Position numbers and translations under genes: made by a program
From: Pseudomonadota bacterium
Lineage (GTDB): Bacteria > Pseudomonadota > Alphaproteobacteria > Rhodobacterales > Rhodobacteraceae
DNA: 53,472 nucleotides
Reading direction: 5' to 3'
Assembly (NCBI GenBank): GCA_021845805.1
Contig: JAJZVD010000020.1
Coordinates: 1-53,472 of the forward strand
Notes under the pieces: generated by a model
Seen by the model: only the letters and a program-made list of their open reading frames with translations
What the model was told of the DNA's origin: nothing
Databases searched by the model: none
Part shown: positions 16,294-24,392 of the stretch, piece by piece
How the letters are laid out: every line of letters starts with the position of its first letter
Position numbering within the stretch: position 1 is the first letter of the stretch

Positions 16294-17325
16294 TTAGTCC
16301 TCCATCACGCCCTTGCGCCCCATCAGACCGCGCGGGCGGGTCAGCAGGACGATGATGGCGATGACATAGATGATGATCTGGTCGATGCCCGGGATCACAT
16401 CCTTGATCCAGTTCATCGAGGCGTAACTTTCAAGGATGCCGAGCAGGAAGCCCGACAGCACCGCGCCCGGCAGGCTGCCCATGCCGCCCACCACGACCAC
16501 GACGAAGCTCAGCACAAGGAAGTTCATGCCCATCGTGAAGGCAGGCGAGTTGATCGGCGTGTACATCGCACCCGCCGTCCCGGCCACGACGGCCGCGATG
16601 CCGAACATGATGGTGAAGCGGCGGTCGATGTTGATCCCCAGCAGGCCCACGGTTTCCCGGTCTGCCATGCCCGCGCGCACCACCATGCCGAAGGTGGTGA
16701 ACTGCAGGAAGGCAAAGACCGCGCCGATCACGACCACCGAGAACAGGAAATAGACCATCCGCCAGTACGGGTAGATGATGTCGTTCGGCGGGAAGCCCAT
16801 CCAGACGCCGAAATCGATCGAGCCCGCGAAGTCGGTGGGGGCCGCGGTCGGGATCGGGTTGGCGCCGAAGTAGTACTTGATGACCTCTTGCAACACGATG
16901 GCCAGGCCGAAGGTGACCAGGATCTGGTCGGCATGCGGGCGCTTGTAGAAATGCTTGATCAGCCCGCGTTCCATCACGAAGCCCACCACCAGCATCACCG
17001 GGATGGCCAGAAGGATCGACAGCGGCACCGACCAGTTGACGATGGCGGCGCCCGCGTCCTTGCCGAACCAGGCCTCGATATAGGGCGTCTTCACCTTCAG
17101 AGCGTTGCCAAGAAAGTCCTTCTTGGTCGGGTCGATGGTGACTTGCGACAGGCTCAGCAGCCGTTGCAGCGTGACGGCGCAGAAGGCGCCGATCATGAAC
17201 AGCGTGCCATGCGCAAAGTTCACCACGCCCAGCGTGCCGAAGATCAGCGTCAGCCCGAGCGCGATCAGCGCATAGGCGCTGCCCTTGTCGAGCCCGTTCA
17301 GGGTTTGCAGGATCAGAGCGTCCAT
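16294..17325 (-). CDS. livH: ABC transporter permease LivH
   Basis: The 343-residue permease has the LivH opening (LNGLDKGSAYALIALGLTL), the GVVNFAHG motif, and about eight helices. It is longer than the usual 290-310 residues because of an extra loop around residues 60-90 and another near 155-180. Such enlarged LivH proteins occur in importers with binding proteins of the length seen here. A stable hairpin (17358-17385) separates it from the binding-protein gene and may lower its expression relative to that gene. Confidence 0.9.
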   Translation of the reverse strand: MDALILQTLNGLDKGSAYALIALGLTLIFGTLGVVNFAHGTLFMIGAFCAVTLQRLLSLSQVTIDPTKKDFLGNALKVKTPYIEAWFGKDAGAAIVNWSVPLSILLAIPVMLVVGFVMERGLIKHFYKRPHADQILVTFGLAIVLQEVIKYYFGANPIPTAAPTDFAGSIDFGVWMGFPPNDIIYPYWRMVYFLFSVVVIGAVFAFLQFTTFGMVVRAGMADRETVGLLGINIDRRFTIMFGIAAVVAGTAGAMYTPINSPAFTMGMNFLVLSFVVVVVGGMGSLPGAVLSGFLLGILESYASMNWIKDVIPGIDQIIIYVIAIIVLLTRPRGLMGRKGVMED

Positions 17326-17357
17326 CGTCCCACCAGGTTGTTCGTGGTGTCATGAAA

Positions 17358-17385
17358 GGCCGCGCGCAGGGGTCCGCGCGCGGCC
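17358..17385 (-). terminator. Intercistronic hairpin between the binding-protein gene and livH
   Basis: GGCCGCGCGC at 17358-17367 pairs perfectly with GCGCGCGGCC at 17376-17385, giving a 10-base-pair stem and an 8-base loop. On the minus strand it is followed by CTTTC. It fits a partial terminator or mRNA-stabilising stem that gives more binding protein than permease, a common feature of importer operons. Confidence 0.55.
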
Positions 17386-17405
17386 GATCCGTCAGGCGTG
17401 TCGCA

Positions 17406-18749
17406 TCAGGCGCCGGGGTTGCACTGACCCAGGTCGCCGCCCGCGAACATCTTGTTGTCGGGCGCGTAGGTGACCTGCGCGGTCGGCGTCACCTGAACGA
17501 TTTCGAGCGTGTCGAATTCGTTGTCGGGCTTGTCCTTACCCTTCACCACCAGGCAGTCCTTGAAGCACTGGTGATCGGCGGCACGGTATTCGGTCGGCCC
17601 GTTGCCGAGACCGTCGAACTTGTAGCCTTCCAGCGCCTCGACCACGGCGCAGGGGTTGAAGCTCTTCGCCCGCGCGACGGCATCGGCGTAAAGCAGCACC
17701 TGCGCATAGCAGGTCTGGGCGGCCTGGCTGGGCGGCGCGCCGTATTCCTTGCCGTAGGACTGCACGAAGGCCTTGGTGCCCGCGTCCTGCAGCTTCCAGT
17801 TCCAGTTGGACGAGCCCGGGATGTCGCGGATGTTGGGGCCCGCGCCCTTGGCCATCAGCTCCGAGATCAGCGGAACGACGATCTGGAACTGCTTGCCGTT
17901 GACCATCTTGTCCTTCAGCCCGAACTGGACGGCCTGGGTCAGCGAGTTGACCATGTTGGCGCCGTAGTGGTTCAGGATCAGCACGTCGGCGCCCGAGTTC
18001 AGCACCGGCGCGATGTAGGACGAAAAGTCGGTCGAGGCCAGCGGCGTCAGCACGTTGGCCACGGTCTTCCAGCCGATCGCCTCGGTCGCGGCCTGCATCG
18101 AGGCCTGCTGGGTCCAGCCCCAGGTGTAATCGGCGGTCAGGTGGTAGGCCGCGCGGTCGGCGCCGTACATGTCCTTCAGCACCGGCGCCAGAGCCGCGGC
18201 CGACATGTAGGCGTTGAAGAAGTGACGGAACCCGTTACGCTTCTTGTCCTTGCCGGTGGTGTCGTTGGAATGCGACAGACCGACCATGTAGATCAGCCCG
18301 GCTTCCTGGCACAGCGACTGCAGCGCCACGGCTTCCGCCGAGGACGAGCAGCCGGAGATCATGACCGCCCCGTCCTTCTCGATCATCGACTTGGCGGTGG
18401 CGCGGGCGGTGTCGGGTTTGGTCTGGGTGTCGCCCGAGACGAAGGCAACCTTCTTGCCGAGGATCCCGGCCCCGGTCAGCGTCTTCGACGAAAATGTGGA
18501 CAGCATCCCGCCATCGCCTTCGCCGTTCAGGTGCTTCACGGCCAGCTGGAAGGCCTTCAACTCGTCATTGCCCTCGTCGGCATAGGGGCCGGTCAGCGGA
18601 ATGGTAAAGCCCAGGGTGACAACGCCGCCCTTGGGTTCATTGGTGAAGGCCGAGGCCCGCGATGCGAAGACGGTCGGCATGGCAAGGCCCGCGCCGGCGA
18701 CGGCACCGGTCCGCAGCAGGCCGCGGCGTGTCAGCTCAAGTTTGCTCAT
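17406..18749 (-). CDS. Periplasmic substrate-binding protein of a Liv-type ABC importer
   Basis: The 447-residue protein begins with a twin-arginine-like signal (TRRGLLRTG) and a hydrophobic stretch to about residue 35, ending ASA. The mature part starts VTLGFTIPLTGPYA, the type I periplasmic fold of the amide/amino acid binding family. It has several cysteines, including one in ISGCSSS and pairs near the C-terminus (HQCFKDC). Ligand could be an amino acid, amide or aromatic acid; I cannot tell from sequence. It is first in the operon and has an AT-rich promoter region upstream. Confidence 0.88.
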   Translation of the reverse strand: MSKLELTRRGLLRTGAVAGAGLAMPTVFASRASAFTNEPKGGVVTLGFTIPLTGPYADEGNDELKAFQLAVKHLNGEGDGGMLSTFSSKTLTGAGILGKKVAFVSGDTQTKPDTARATAKSMIEKDGAVMISGCSSSAEAVALQSLCQEAGLIYMVGLSHSNDTTGKDKKRNGFRHFFNAYMSAAALAPVLKDMYGADRAAYHLTADYTWGWTQQASMQAATEAIGWKTVANVLTPLASTDFSSYIAPVLNSGADVLILNHYGANMVNSLTQAVQFGLKDKMVNGKQFQIVVPLISELMAKGAGPNIRDIPGSSNWNWKLQDAGTKAFVQSYGKEYGAPPSQAAQTCYAQVLLYADAVARAKSFNPCAVVEALEGYKFDGLGNGPTEYRAADHQCFKDCLVVKGKDKPDNEFDTLEIVQVTPTAQVTYAPDNKMFAGGDLGQCNPGA

Positions 18750-18839
18750 TCATCTCCTCCCTGGTGGTTGGCTGCGGCGCGCGCCTCCTCTGCGATCGCC
18801 ACTGTCCGGTGAAGGACATGGCGGATGATGCGTCGGATA

Positions 18840-18852
18840 TGAAAAATTTTCA
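18840..18852. promoter_or_regulatory. Palindrome near the putative start site of the Liv operon
   Basis: TGAAAAATTTTCA is a perfect dyad around a central base. It lies just downstream of the -10 box on the minus strand, a usual position for a repressor site. The regulator is unknown. Confidence 0.4.
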
Positions 18853-18857
18853 ACAAC

Positions 18858-18886
18858 CTCATAATTTCAAAAGGTTTTTCTGTAAA
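18858..18886 (-). promoter_or_regulatory. Candidate promoter of the Liv-type importer operon
   Basis: On the minus strand TTTACA (18886-18881) is followed after 17 bases by TATGAG (18863-18858). The start site would fall near 18850, leaving about 100 bases of leader before the binding-protein ATG at 18749. It sits in the only strongly AT-rich island of this part of the window. Confidence 0.5.
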
Positions 18887-18905
18887 TCATTGTACGCCGC
18901 AGTGC

Positions 18906-18928
18906 GGAAAATTGTAAACAAGTTTTCC
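18906..18928. promoter_or_regulatory. Nested inverted repeat upstream of the Liv operon promoter
   Basis: GGAAAA (18906-18911) and TTTTCC (18923-18928) form the outer arms and TTGT/ACAA the inner arms. It lies about 20 bases upstream of the -35 box, a position suited to an activator or a second repressor site. Confidence 0.4.
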
Positions 18929-19126
18929 TGCGCCAGCAAAACTGCAGCGAAATCACGGCTTTATGATTGCGTCAGGGGCATGGCCGCCTTGCGCGTGGCG
19001 CATTCATCTGGCCCGCCGATCCCGTTCGGGCACCCGGCCGGGGGCGTCGCGCGTTGCGCGGCGGGTGGCAGGCCGGGGCCGAATCGCCTGGCGCCGACCT
19101 CGCGCATCGCGATTCGGGGGGGGGCG

Positions 19127-19438
19127 TCAGGGGGTCAGCGTGACCGTCTGCCTCAGCGCGCCGGTTGCGCCGTCATAGACCAGGATCTTGTTGCTTTCGG
19201 TCACGATGGCCACCCAGCCCTTGCCCTGGGTCACCGCCTGCGCGACCTCGCCCGCGGGCAGCTTCAGCCCCTGCGGCAGGCTCAGCGCGGTGACGGACGG
19301 GAAGCGGATGACAAAGACGGTGACGAAGGTTATCACGCCCAGGATCATGGTGGCGGTCAGGATCGTCACCAATGTCTTCAGAAACCGCAGCGACGGGTCC
19401 AGCGCGACCGTGCCTTCCTGTGACGGAGCTTCCTGCAT
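19127..19438 (-). CDS. DUF6476-like single-pass membrane protein
   Basis: The protein has 103 residues, with one transmembrane helix (about residues 26-50, LVTILTATMILGVITFVTVFVI) and a small C-terminal domain that contains GKGWVAIVTE and ILVYDGATGALRQTV. The sequence resembles the DUF6476 family found in Rhodobacterales. Function is unknown. Its start codon shares the CATG at 19436-19439 with the divergent pseudouridine synthase gene. Confidence 0.7.
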   Translation of the reverse strand: MQEAPSQEGTVALDPSLRFLKTLVTILTATMILGVITFVTVFVIRFPSVTALSLPQGLKLPAGEVAQAVTQGKGWVAIVTESNKILVYDGATGALRQTVTLTP

Positions 19439-20477
19439 GTCGCCTGTTCCCTCTGTCGTTGCGCTGACCATCGGGCCCCTGCCGCCCGACCGTCTTGATA
19501 AGGCGCTCGCCCGCGATGTGCCAGAGCAGGCGGCGCTCAGCCGCTCGCGCCTGATGCGGCTGATCGAGGAGGGGGCGGTGACGCTGAACGGCGCGCCCGC
19601 GACCGACCCGCGCGCACGGGTGGCCGAGGGCGACGCGGTGGAAATTCGGCTGGAGCCCGCCGACGATGTGGAAACCCTGCCCGAGGACATTCCGCTGGTG
19701 GTGGTCTACGAGGACGCCGATCTGATCGTGATCGACAAGCCGGCGGGCATGGTGGTGCATCCCGCGCCCGGACAGTGGACCGGCACGCTGGTGAACGCGC
19801 TGCTGCACCACTGCGGCGACAGCCTCTCGGGCATCGGCGGGGAAAAGCGCCCCGGCATCGTCCACCGGATCGACAAGGATACCTCGGGGTTGCTGGTCGC
19901 CGCCAAGACCGACCGCGCTCATCACGGCCTGGCCGCCCAGTTCGAACGCCATACGGTCGACCGGCATTATCTGGCGCTGGTGCATGGCGTGCCCGATGCC
20001 GCCGACCCGCGCCTGCGCGGGATCAGGGGTGTCACGTTCGAGGCGGGCGGGATCGTTAAGATCGCGACCGGCATCGACCGCCACCGCACCGACCGCCAGC
20101 GGCAGGCCGTGACCTTCGCCGGCGGTCGCCACGCGGTGACGCGGGCGCGGGTGGCGCAGGTCTTCGGCACGCCCCCGGCCGCCGCGCTGATGGACTGCTG
20201 GCTGGAAACCGGCCGCACCCACCAGATTCGCGTGCATCTCAGCCATGCGGGCCACGGGCTGATCGGCGACCCGGTCTACGGCGGCAACCGCAAGCTGTCG
20301 CCGCGCGCCGTGGGCGAGGCGGGCGCCGCCGCGGCTGCGGCGTTTCCGCGGCAGGCGCTGCATGCCGCGACGCTTGGCTTCGTGCATCCGGTCAGCGGCG
20401 AAGACCTCTCGTTTGCCTCGCCGCTGCCGCCCGACATGGCGGCGCTGGTGGCGACACTTGGCGGCCCGGCCCGGTGA
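19437..20477 (+). CDS. RluA/RluD-family 23S rRNA pseudouridine synthase
   Basis: The 346-residue protein has an N-terminal S4 RNA-binding domain (about residues 15-80, with RLDKALA and SRSRLMRLIEEGAVTLNG) and a catalytic domain with HRIDKDTSG carrying the catalytic D146. Later motifs (LLETGRTHQIRVH-like, GDPVYGG) complete the family pattern. It converts uridines in 23S rRNA, probably in helix 69 if RluD. ATG 19437 overlaps the divergent gene's start; a downstream GTG is possible. Confidence 0.88.
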   Translation: MSPVPSVVALTIGPLPPDRLDKALARDVPEQAALSRSRLMRLIEEGAVTLNGAPATDPRARVAEGDAVEIRLEPADDVETLPEDIPLVVVYEDADLIVIDKPAGMVVHPAPGQWTGTLVNALLHHCGDSLSGIGGEKRPGIVHRIDKDTSGLLVAAKTDRAHHGLAAQFERHTVDRHYLALVHGVPDAADPRLRGIRGVTFEAGGIVKIATGIDRHRTDRQRQAVTFAGGRHAVTRARVAQVFGTPPAAALMDCWLETGRTHQIRVHLSHAGHGLIGDPVYGGNRKLSPRAVGEAGAAAAAAFPRQALHAATLGFVHPVSGEDLSFASPLPPDMAALVATLGGPAR

Positions 20478-20572
20478 CGGCCCGACACGACCGGGTGAGA
20501 CGGTTGAAACACGGCTGGTGTCGCGACGGATCGCTGCACATGTTTCGTTTCTGGGTCTGGGACCGCCATGCT

Positions 20573-20600
20573 CTTGAACCGATCGGTTCGAATGCATAGT
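20573..20600 (+). promoter_or_regulatory. Sigma-32-like promoter overlapping a palindromic operator before rpoH
   Basis: CTTGAA (20573-20578) and CATAGT (20595-20600) are separated by 16 bases and resemble a heat-shock sigma factor promoter. The spacer is almost filled by the perfect 14-base palindrome GAACCGATCGGTTC (20576-20589). That palindrome matches the core of the emr operators at 12760-12834. The rpoH ATG is 50 bases downstream. Promoter type and regulator are inferred. Confidence 0.5.
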
Positions 20601-20650
20601 TGAACCATTTGCGCAACCCGGCTTCGGCCGGACAGAACAGGGGGTCAGGA

Positions 20651-21547
20651 ATGAGCAGCTACGCCAACCTTCCGGCACCGTCGCCCGAGCAGGGGCTGAA
20701 CCGCTACCTGCAGGAAATCCGCAAGTTCCCGATGCTGGAACCGGAAGAAGAATACATGCTGGCCAAACGCTGGGCCGACCATCAGGACCCGCAGGCCGCG
20801 CACCGGATGGTGACCAGCCACCTTCGGCTGGCGGCCAAGATCGCCATGGGCTACCGCGGCTACGGCCTGCCGCAGGCCGAGGTGATCTCCGAGGCCAACG
20901 TGGGCCTGATGCAGGCCGTCAAGCGGTTCGACCCTGAAAAGGGGTTCCGTCTGGCCACCTATGCCATGTGGTGGATCCGCGCCTCGATCCAGGAATACAT
21001 CCTCCGGTCGTGGTCGCTGGTGAAGCTTGGCACCACCTCGGCGCAGAAGAAGCTGTTCTTCAACCTGCGCAAGGCCAAGGCCAAGGTGGGCGCGCTGGAA
21101 GAGGGCGACCTGCGCCCCGAAAACGTGGCGCAAATCGCCCATGACCTGAACGTGTCCGAAGGCGAGGTGGTCGACATGAACCGCCGCCTGTCGGGGGGCG
21201 ATGCCTCGCTGAACGCGATGGTGGGCAGCGATGGTGACAGCGCGACCCAGTGGCAGGACTGGCTGGAGGACGAAGACGCCGACCAGGCCGGCGACTATGC
21301 CGAACGCGACGAGCTGGAAGCCCGCCGCAGCCTGCTGAGCCGGGCGATGGACGTGCTGAACGAGCGCGAGCGCGAGATTCTGACCCAACGGCGCCTGCAG
21401 GACCAGCCGGTGACGCTGGAAGACCTGTCGGACCGCTTCGGCGTGTCGCGCGAGCGGATCCGCCAGATCGAGGTGCGCGCCTTCGAGAAGCTGCAGAAGC
21501 GGATGCGCCAGTTGGCCGAGGAAAAGGGCATGCTGGAAACCGCCTGA
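20651..21547 (+). CDS. rpoH: RNA polymerase heat-shock sigma factor RpoH
   Basis: The 298-residue protein has sigma region 1.2/2 ([51 protein letters not shown]), the RpoH box ([14 protein letters not shown]) and region 4 with a helix-turn-helix ([21 protein letters not shown]). ATG 20651 has a G-rich ribosome site (GGGGTCAGGA). Many Rhodobacterales have two RpoH paralogues; the length and box fit RpoH1, but I cannot separate them firmly. It directs heat- and singlet-oxygen-stress genes, probably including clpXP found 5 kb away. Confidence 0.93.
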   Translation: MSSYANLPAPSPEQGLNRYLQEIRKFPMLEPEEEYMLAKRWADHQDPQAAHRMVTSHLRLAAKIAMGYRGYGLPQAEVISEANVGLMQAVKRFDPEKGFRLATYAMWWIRASIQEYILRSWSLVKLGTTSAQKKLFFNLRKAKAKVGALEEGDLRPENVAQIAHDLNVSEGEVVDMNRRLSGGDASLNAMVGSDGDSATQWQDWLEDEDADQAGDYAERDELEARRSLLSRAMDVLNEREREILTQRRLQDQPVTLEDLSDRFGVSRERIRQIEVRAFEKLQKRMRQLAEEKGMLETA

Positions 21548-21608
21548 CGCGGGCGGCGGGCGGGCGCATCCTCGTCCGCTGGCGCGTGGCGATGTTTCGC
21601 AGAAAGAC

Positions 21609-21640
21609 CGGGGGCAGGGCGCAAGCCGCTGCCCCCGTTT
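21609..21640 (+). terminator. Rho-independent terminator after rpoH
   Basis: CGGGGGCAG (21609-21617) pairs perfectly with CTGCCCCCG (21629-21637), with a small inner GGC-GCAA-GCC loop, and is followed by TTT. It lies about 60 bases after the rpoH stop. Confidence 0.7.
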
Positions 21641-21687
21641 CCATTCCGCGCAAAGGGCGCTAGCCTGAAGCGGAAAGGGAGACTGAC

Positions 21688-22653
21688 ATGCCGAACCACG
21701 TCCGCTGGGGGATCCTCAGCGCCGCCAAGATCGCCCGCGAATGGGTGGCCCCCGCGATCCACAAGTCCGAGCGCGGCGTGATCGCCGCCATCGCCAGCAA
21801 GACCCCCGGCAAGGCCGAGGCGCTGGCCGCCCGCTATGGTCAGGTGACCCTGCACCACGACTATGACGCCCTGCTGGCCGACCCCGGGGTGGATGCCGTC
21901 TACATTCCGCTGCCCAACAGCGGCCATGTGGAATGGACGGAAAAGGCCCTGCGCGCGGGCAAGCATGTGCTGTGCGAAAAGCCGATCGCGCTGAAGGCGG
22001 ACGAGATCGACCGCCTGATCGCCCTGCGCGACGCCAGCGGCCGGTTCGCGGCCGAGGCCTTCATGGTCACCCATCACCCGCAATGGCACCGCGTGCGCGC
22101 GCTGATCGCCGGGGGCGCCATCGGGCGGCTGCGCCATGTGCAGGGGGGCTTCACCTTCTACAACAACGACCCCGCCAACATCCGCAACGACGCCAGCCTT
22201 GACGGCGGCGCGCTGCGCGACATCGGCGTTTACCCCAGCGTCACCACCCGCTTCGTGACGGGGCAGGAGCCGGTCGCCATCCGTTCGCAGATCGACTGGG
22301 ATCGCGGGATCGACAGCACTGCCCGCGTCTGGGCCGAATTTCCCGACTTCACCATGGATTTCTACGTCTCGATGCGGATGCACGGCTACCAGCAGATGCA
22401 TTTCCACGGCGAGACCGGCTGGATCAAGGTGATGACGCCATTCAACGCCAAGCTTTACGGCGACGACGTGATCGAGATCCGCGACACGTCAGGGGTCGTC
22501 CGGACCGAGCGGTTCCCGCTGGTGGACCAGTATACGGTGCAGATCGACGCGTTCAACGCCACCGTGCTGGATGGCGCGCCCTTCGTCTGCCCGCTGGAAT
22601 TCTCGCGCGGGAACCAGCGGATGATCGACATGATCTATGCGGGCGCCGCTTGA
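21688..22653 (+). CDS. Gfo/Idh/MocA-family NAD(P)-dependent oxidoreductase
   Basis: The 321-residue protein has an N-terminal Rossmann fold (WGILSAAKIAREW), the family EKP motif (LCEKPIALKADE) with the conserved lysine, and a C-terminal alpha/beta domain with GGALRDIGVYP, which carries the usual active-site Asp region. These enzymes oxidise or reduce sugars, inositols and related cyclic substrates. ATG 21688 follows GGAAAGGGAGAC. No sugar transporter is adjacent, so the substrate is unknown. Confidence 0.88.
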   Translation: MPNHVRWGILSAAKIAREWVAPAIHKSERGVIAAIASKTPGKAEALAARYGQVTLHHDYDALLADPGVDAVYIPLPNSGHVEWTEKALRAGKHVLCEKPIALKADEIDRLIALRDASGRFAAEAFMVTHHPQWHRVRALIAGGAIGRLRHVQGGFTFYNNDPANIRNDASLDGGALRDIGVYPSVTTRFVTGQEPVAIRSQIDWDRGIDSTARVWAEFPDFTMDFYVSMRMHGYQQMHFHGETGWIKVMTPFNAKLYGDDVIEIRDTSGVVRTERFPLVDQYTVQIDAFNATVLDGAPFVCPLEFSRGNQRMIDMIYAGAA

Positions 22654-22713
22654 CCGGGATCAAGGCGGCGCGGGCATTTCGGGTGCAGGGTGACGGGATA
22701 GGAGGACCGCACC

Positions 22714-23142
22714 ATGCATCCGACCGTCACACTTGTCGTGCTTGCCAGTGAAGACCGCGCCCGGTTTCTGGAAAGCGCAGGGCCCGGCCGCGGACTGATC
22801 GAGGTTGAGGCGGTTGCGGGCGTGCCACGCCCCGTGCTTGACGACCGCGAGGGGCGGGTTGCCGCGGGCGGCGGGGCCCATCACGCGCTGGAGCCCCGGA
22901 CCCTGCCCGACGAGGCCCATCGCGCCACCTTCGCGCGCCACATCGTGGCCGCGCTGGTGGCCCGGGTTGCGGCGCATCCGGTGGATGGTCTGGTGCTGTC
23001 GGCCCCGGCGAAGATGCTGGGGCTGCTCAGGGCCGATCTGCCGGACACGCTCAGGGCGATGGTTGTGGCCGACCAGCCGCGCGATCTGGTCACCGTTTCG
23101 GCCCACGACCTGCCGAGCCATTTCCCCGGCGTCCGGCTTTAG
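22714..23142 (+). CDS. Host-attachment (AtsE-like, COG5622) family protein
   Basis: The 142-residue protein has a strong ribosome site (GGAGGACC) and the family pattern in its second half: FARHIVAALVARVAAHPVDG, then VLSAPAKMLGLLR and a charged DLVTVSAHDLP end. Proteins of this group are annotated as required for attachment to host cells in agrobacteria and share a fold with bacterial release-factor-like (baeRF) domains; the molecular role is poorly known. Its stop overlaps that of the convergent dipeptidase gene by four bases. Confidence 0.68.
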   Translation: MHPTVTLVVLASEDRARFLESAGPGRGLIEVEAVAGVPRPVLDDREGRVAAGGGAHHALEPRTLPDEAHRATFARHIVAALVARVAAHPVDGLVLSAPAKMLGLLRADLPDTLRAMVVADQPRDLVTVSAHDLPSHFPGVRL

Positions 23143-24308
23143 CCTTCGGGCAGCGTCCGGCGCAGGACGCGCAGCATGTTGGTGCCCATGACCTTGGCGA
23201 TCTGCGTCTCGGTCAGACCCGCGTCCATCAGGGCGTGGGTCACCGCGGGCAGTTCCGACACGTCGAAGGGCTCCGGCACCGCCCCGTCGAAATCCGAGCC
23301 GAGCGAGACCGCGTCCTCGCCCAGCAGGGCGATGGCCGCCTTGACCGCCGCGGCGATCCCGGCGGGCGAGGGGTCGCCGATCACCTCCTGCCAGTAGCCG
23401 ATGCCCGCCACCCCGCCGCGGGCCATGATCTCGACCATCAGGTCGTCGGGGAAGTTGCGGGGGGAACGGCAATGCGAACAGATGCCGGTATGGCTGACGA
23501 CCAGCGGCACGTCGGTCATCGCCAGCACGTCGCGCGCCGTCTCGACGCTGGAATGCGTCAGGTCGATGATGAAGCCGCGCGCCACCAGCGCCTGCACCAG
23601 CGCCCGGCCGTGATCGGTCAGCCCCCCCTGGCTTGCCCCATGCAACGAGCCGCCCGCCTCGTTGTCCAGGAAATGATGCAGCCCGATCAGGCGAAAGCCC
23701 GCATCCCAGAGCCGGTCGAGGTTGGCAATGCGTCCTTCGCAGACATGCGCGCCCTCAGCCCCCAGAACCCCGCCCACCACCTTCGCCCCCGCCGCCCGGT
23801 CGACCAGCAGCCGTTCCAGATCGGCCCGGCTGCGGATCACCCGCAGCCCCTGTGGCGCGCGGGCTGCAAAGCGGTGCAGCCGGGCGGCCTGATGCAGCCC
23901 CCGTTCCAGCAGGCTGCCCCAGCTGCGCGCGGGCCAAAGCTGTGCGACCGCCAGAAGCGTGATCTGGTCGCGGTTGCGTTCCAGGTTCTCTTCCACGTTC
24001 CGCCCCGCGGGCACCTTGGTGACGGTGGTGAAGACCTGTAGCGCCACGTTGCCGTCGATCAGGCGCGGAATGTCCACATGCCCGCGCCGCCCGCGCCGCG
24101 TCAGGTCGCGGTTCCACAGCAGGCTGTCGCAGTGCCAGTCGCCGACCGTCAGCCGGTCATGCAGCGCCCGCGCCGCGGGCGAGACGGGCCAGGGATCGTG
24201 CGGGATCACGCGGTTCATCCCGCGCTCGGCCAGGGCGGGTGCCACGCCGAAGAACCCCACTGCCGCCACGACGGCCAGCCCGGCCAGCCCGATTGCCGCC
24301 CAGATCAT
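23139..24308 (-). CDS. Membrane-anchored M19 family dipeptidase
   Basis: The protein has 389 residues from the ATG at 24308; the open frame continues upstream through the neighbouring gene in antisense, which is not real. An N-terminal helix (about residues 2-26) anchors or exports it. Zinc-binding H59 and D61 (GDWHCDS), the GAEGAH glutamate, a histidine in LVVSHTG and SDFDG at the C-terminal end are all present. M19 enzymes hydrolyse dipeptides, including D-amino acid ones. The upstream CGGGGAGACG ribosome site mirrors that of the divergent gene. Confidence 0.88.
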   Translation of the reverse strand: MIWAAIGLAGLAVVAAVGFFGVAPALAERGMNRVIPHDPWPVSPAARALHDRLTVGDWHCDSLLWNRDLTRRGRRGHVDIPRLIDGNVALQVFTTVTKVPAGRNVEENLERNRDQITLLAVAQLWPARSWGSLLERGLHQAARLHRFAARAPQGLRVIRSRADLERLLVDRAAGAKVVGGVLGAEGAHVCEGRIANLDRLWDAGFRLIGLHHFLDNEAGGSLHGASQGGLTDHGRALVQALVARGFIIDLTHSSVETARDVLAMTDVPLVVSHTGICSHCRSPRNFPDDLMVEIMARGGVAGIGYWQEVIGDPSPAGIAAAVKAAIALLGEDAVSLGSDFDGAVPEPFDVSELPAVTHALMDAGLTETQIAKVMGTNMLRVLRRTLPEG

Positions 24309-24311
24309 CCG

Positions 24312-24389
24312 CGTCTCCCCGCGCTTGCGGCGAAAGCCCCTTTCCGCCGCTGTCCTGCCGGGGCACTCTGACCTGAAAACGGGGAGACG
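24312..24389. repeat. 10-base inverted repeat forming the ribosome sites of two divergent genes
   Basis: CGTCTCCCCG (24312-24321) and CGGGGAGACG (24380-24389) are perfect reverse complements, 58 bases apart. Each arm is the ribosome-binding site of one of the two divergent genes, the dipeptidase and the amidohydrolase. In RNA read across the region they could pair, but each transcript contains only its own arm. Confidence 0.6.
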
Positions 24390-24392
24390 GGA

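Larger units (their letters stand above)
18750..19126. other. 377-base non-coding region with an AT-rich island
   Basis: The stretch between the binding-protein gene and the DUF6476-like gene has no credible reading frame. Bases 18835-18930 are much richer in A and T than the rest of the window and hold the promoter and palindromes listed separately. Bases 18960-19126 return to high GC; a G run (GGGGGGGG) lies near 19118-19125, just past the end of the minus-strand DUF6476-like gene. I see nothing else there. Confidence 0.6.
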
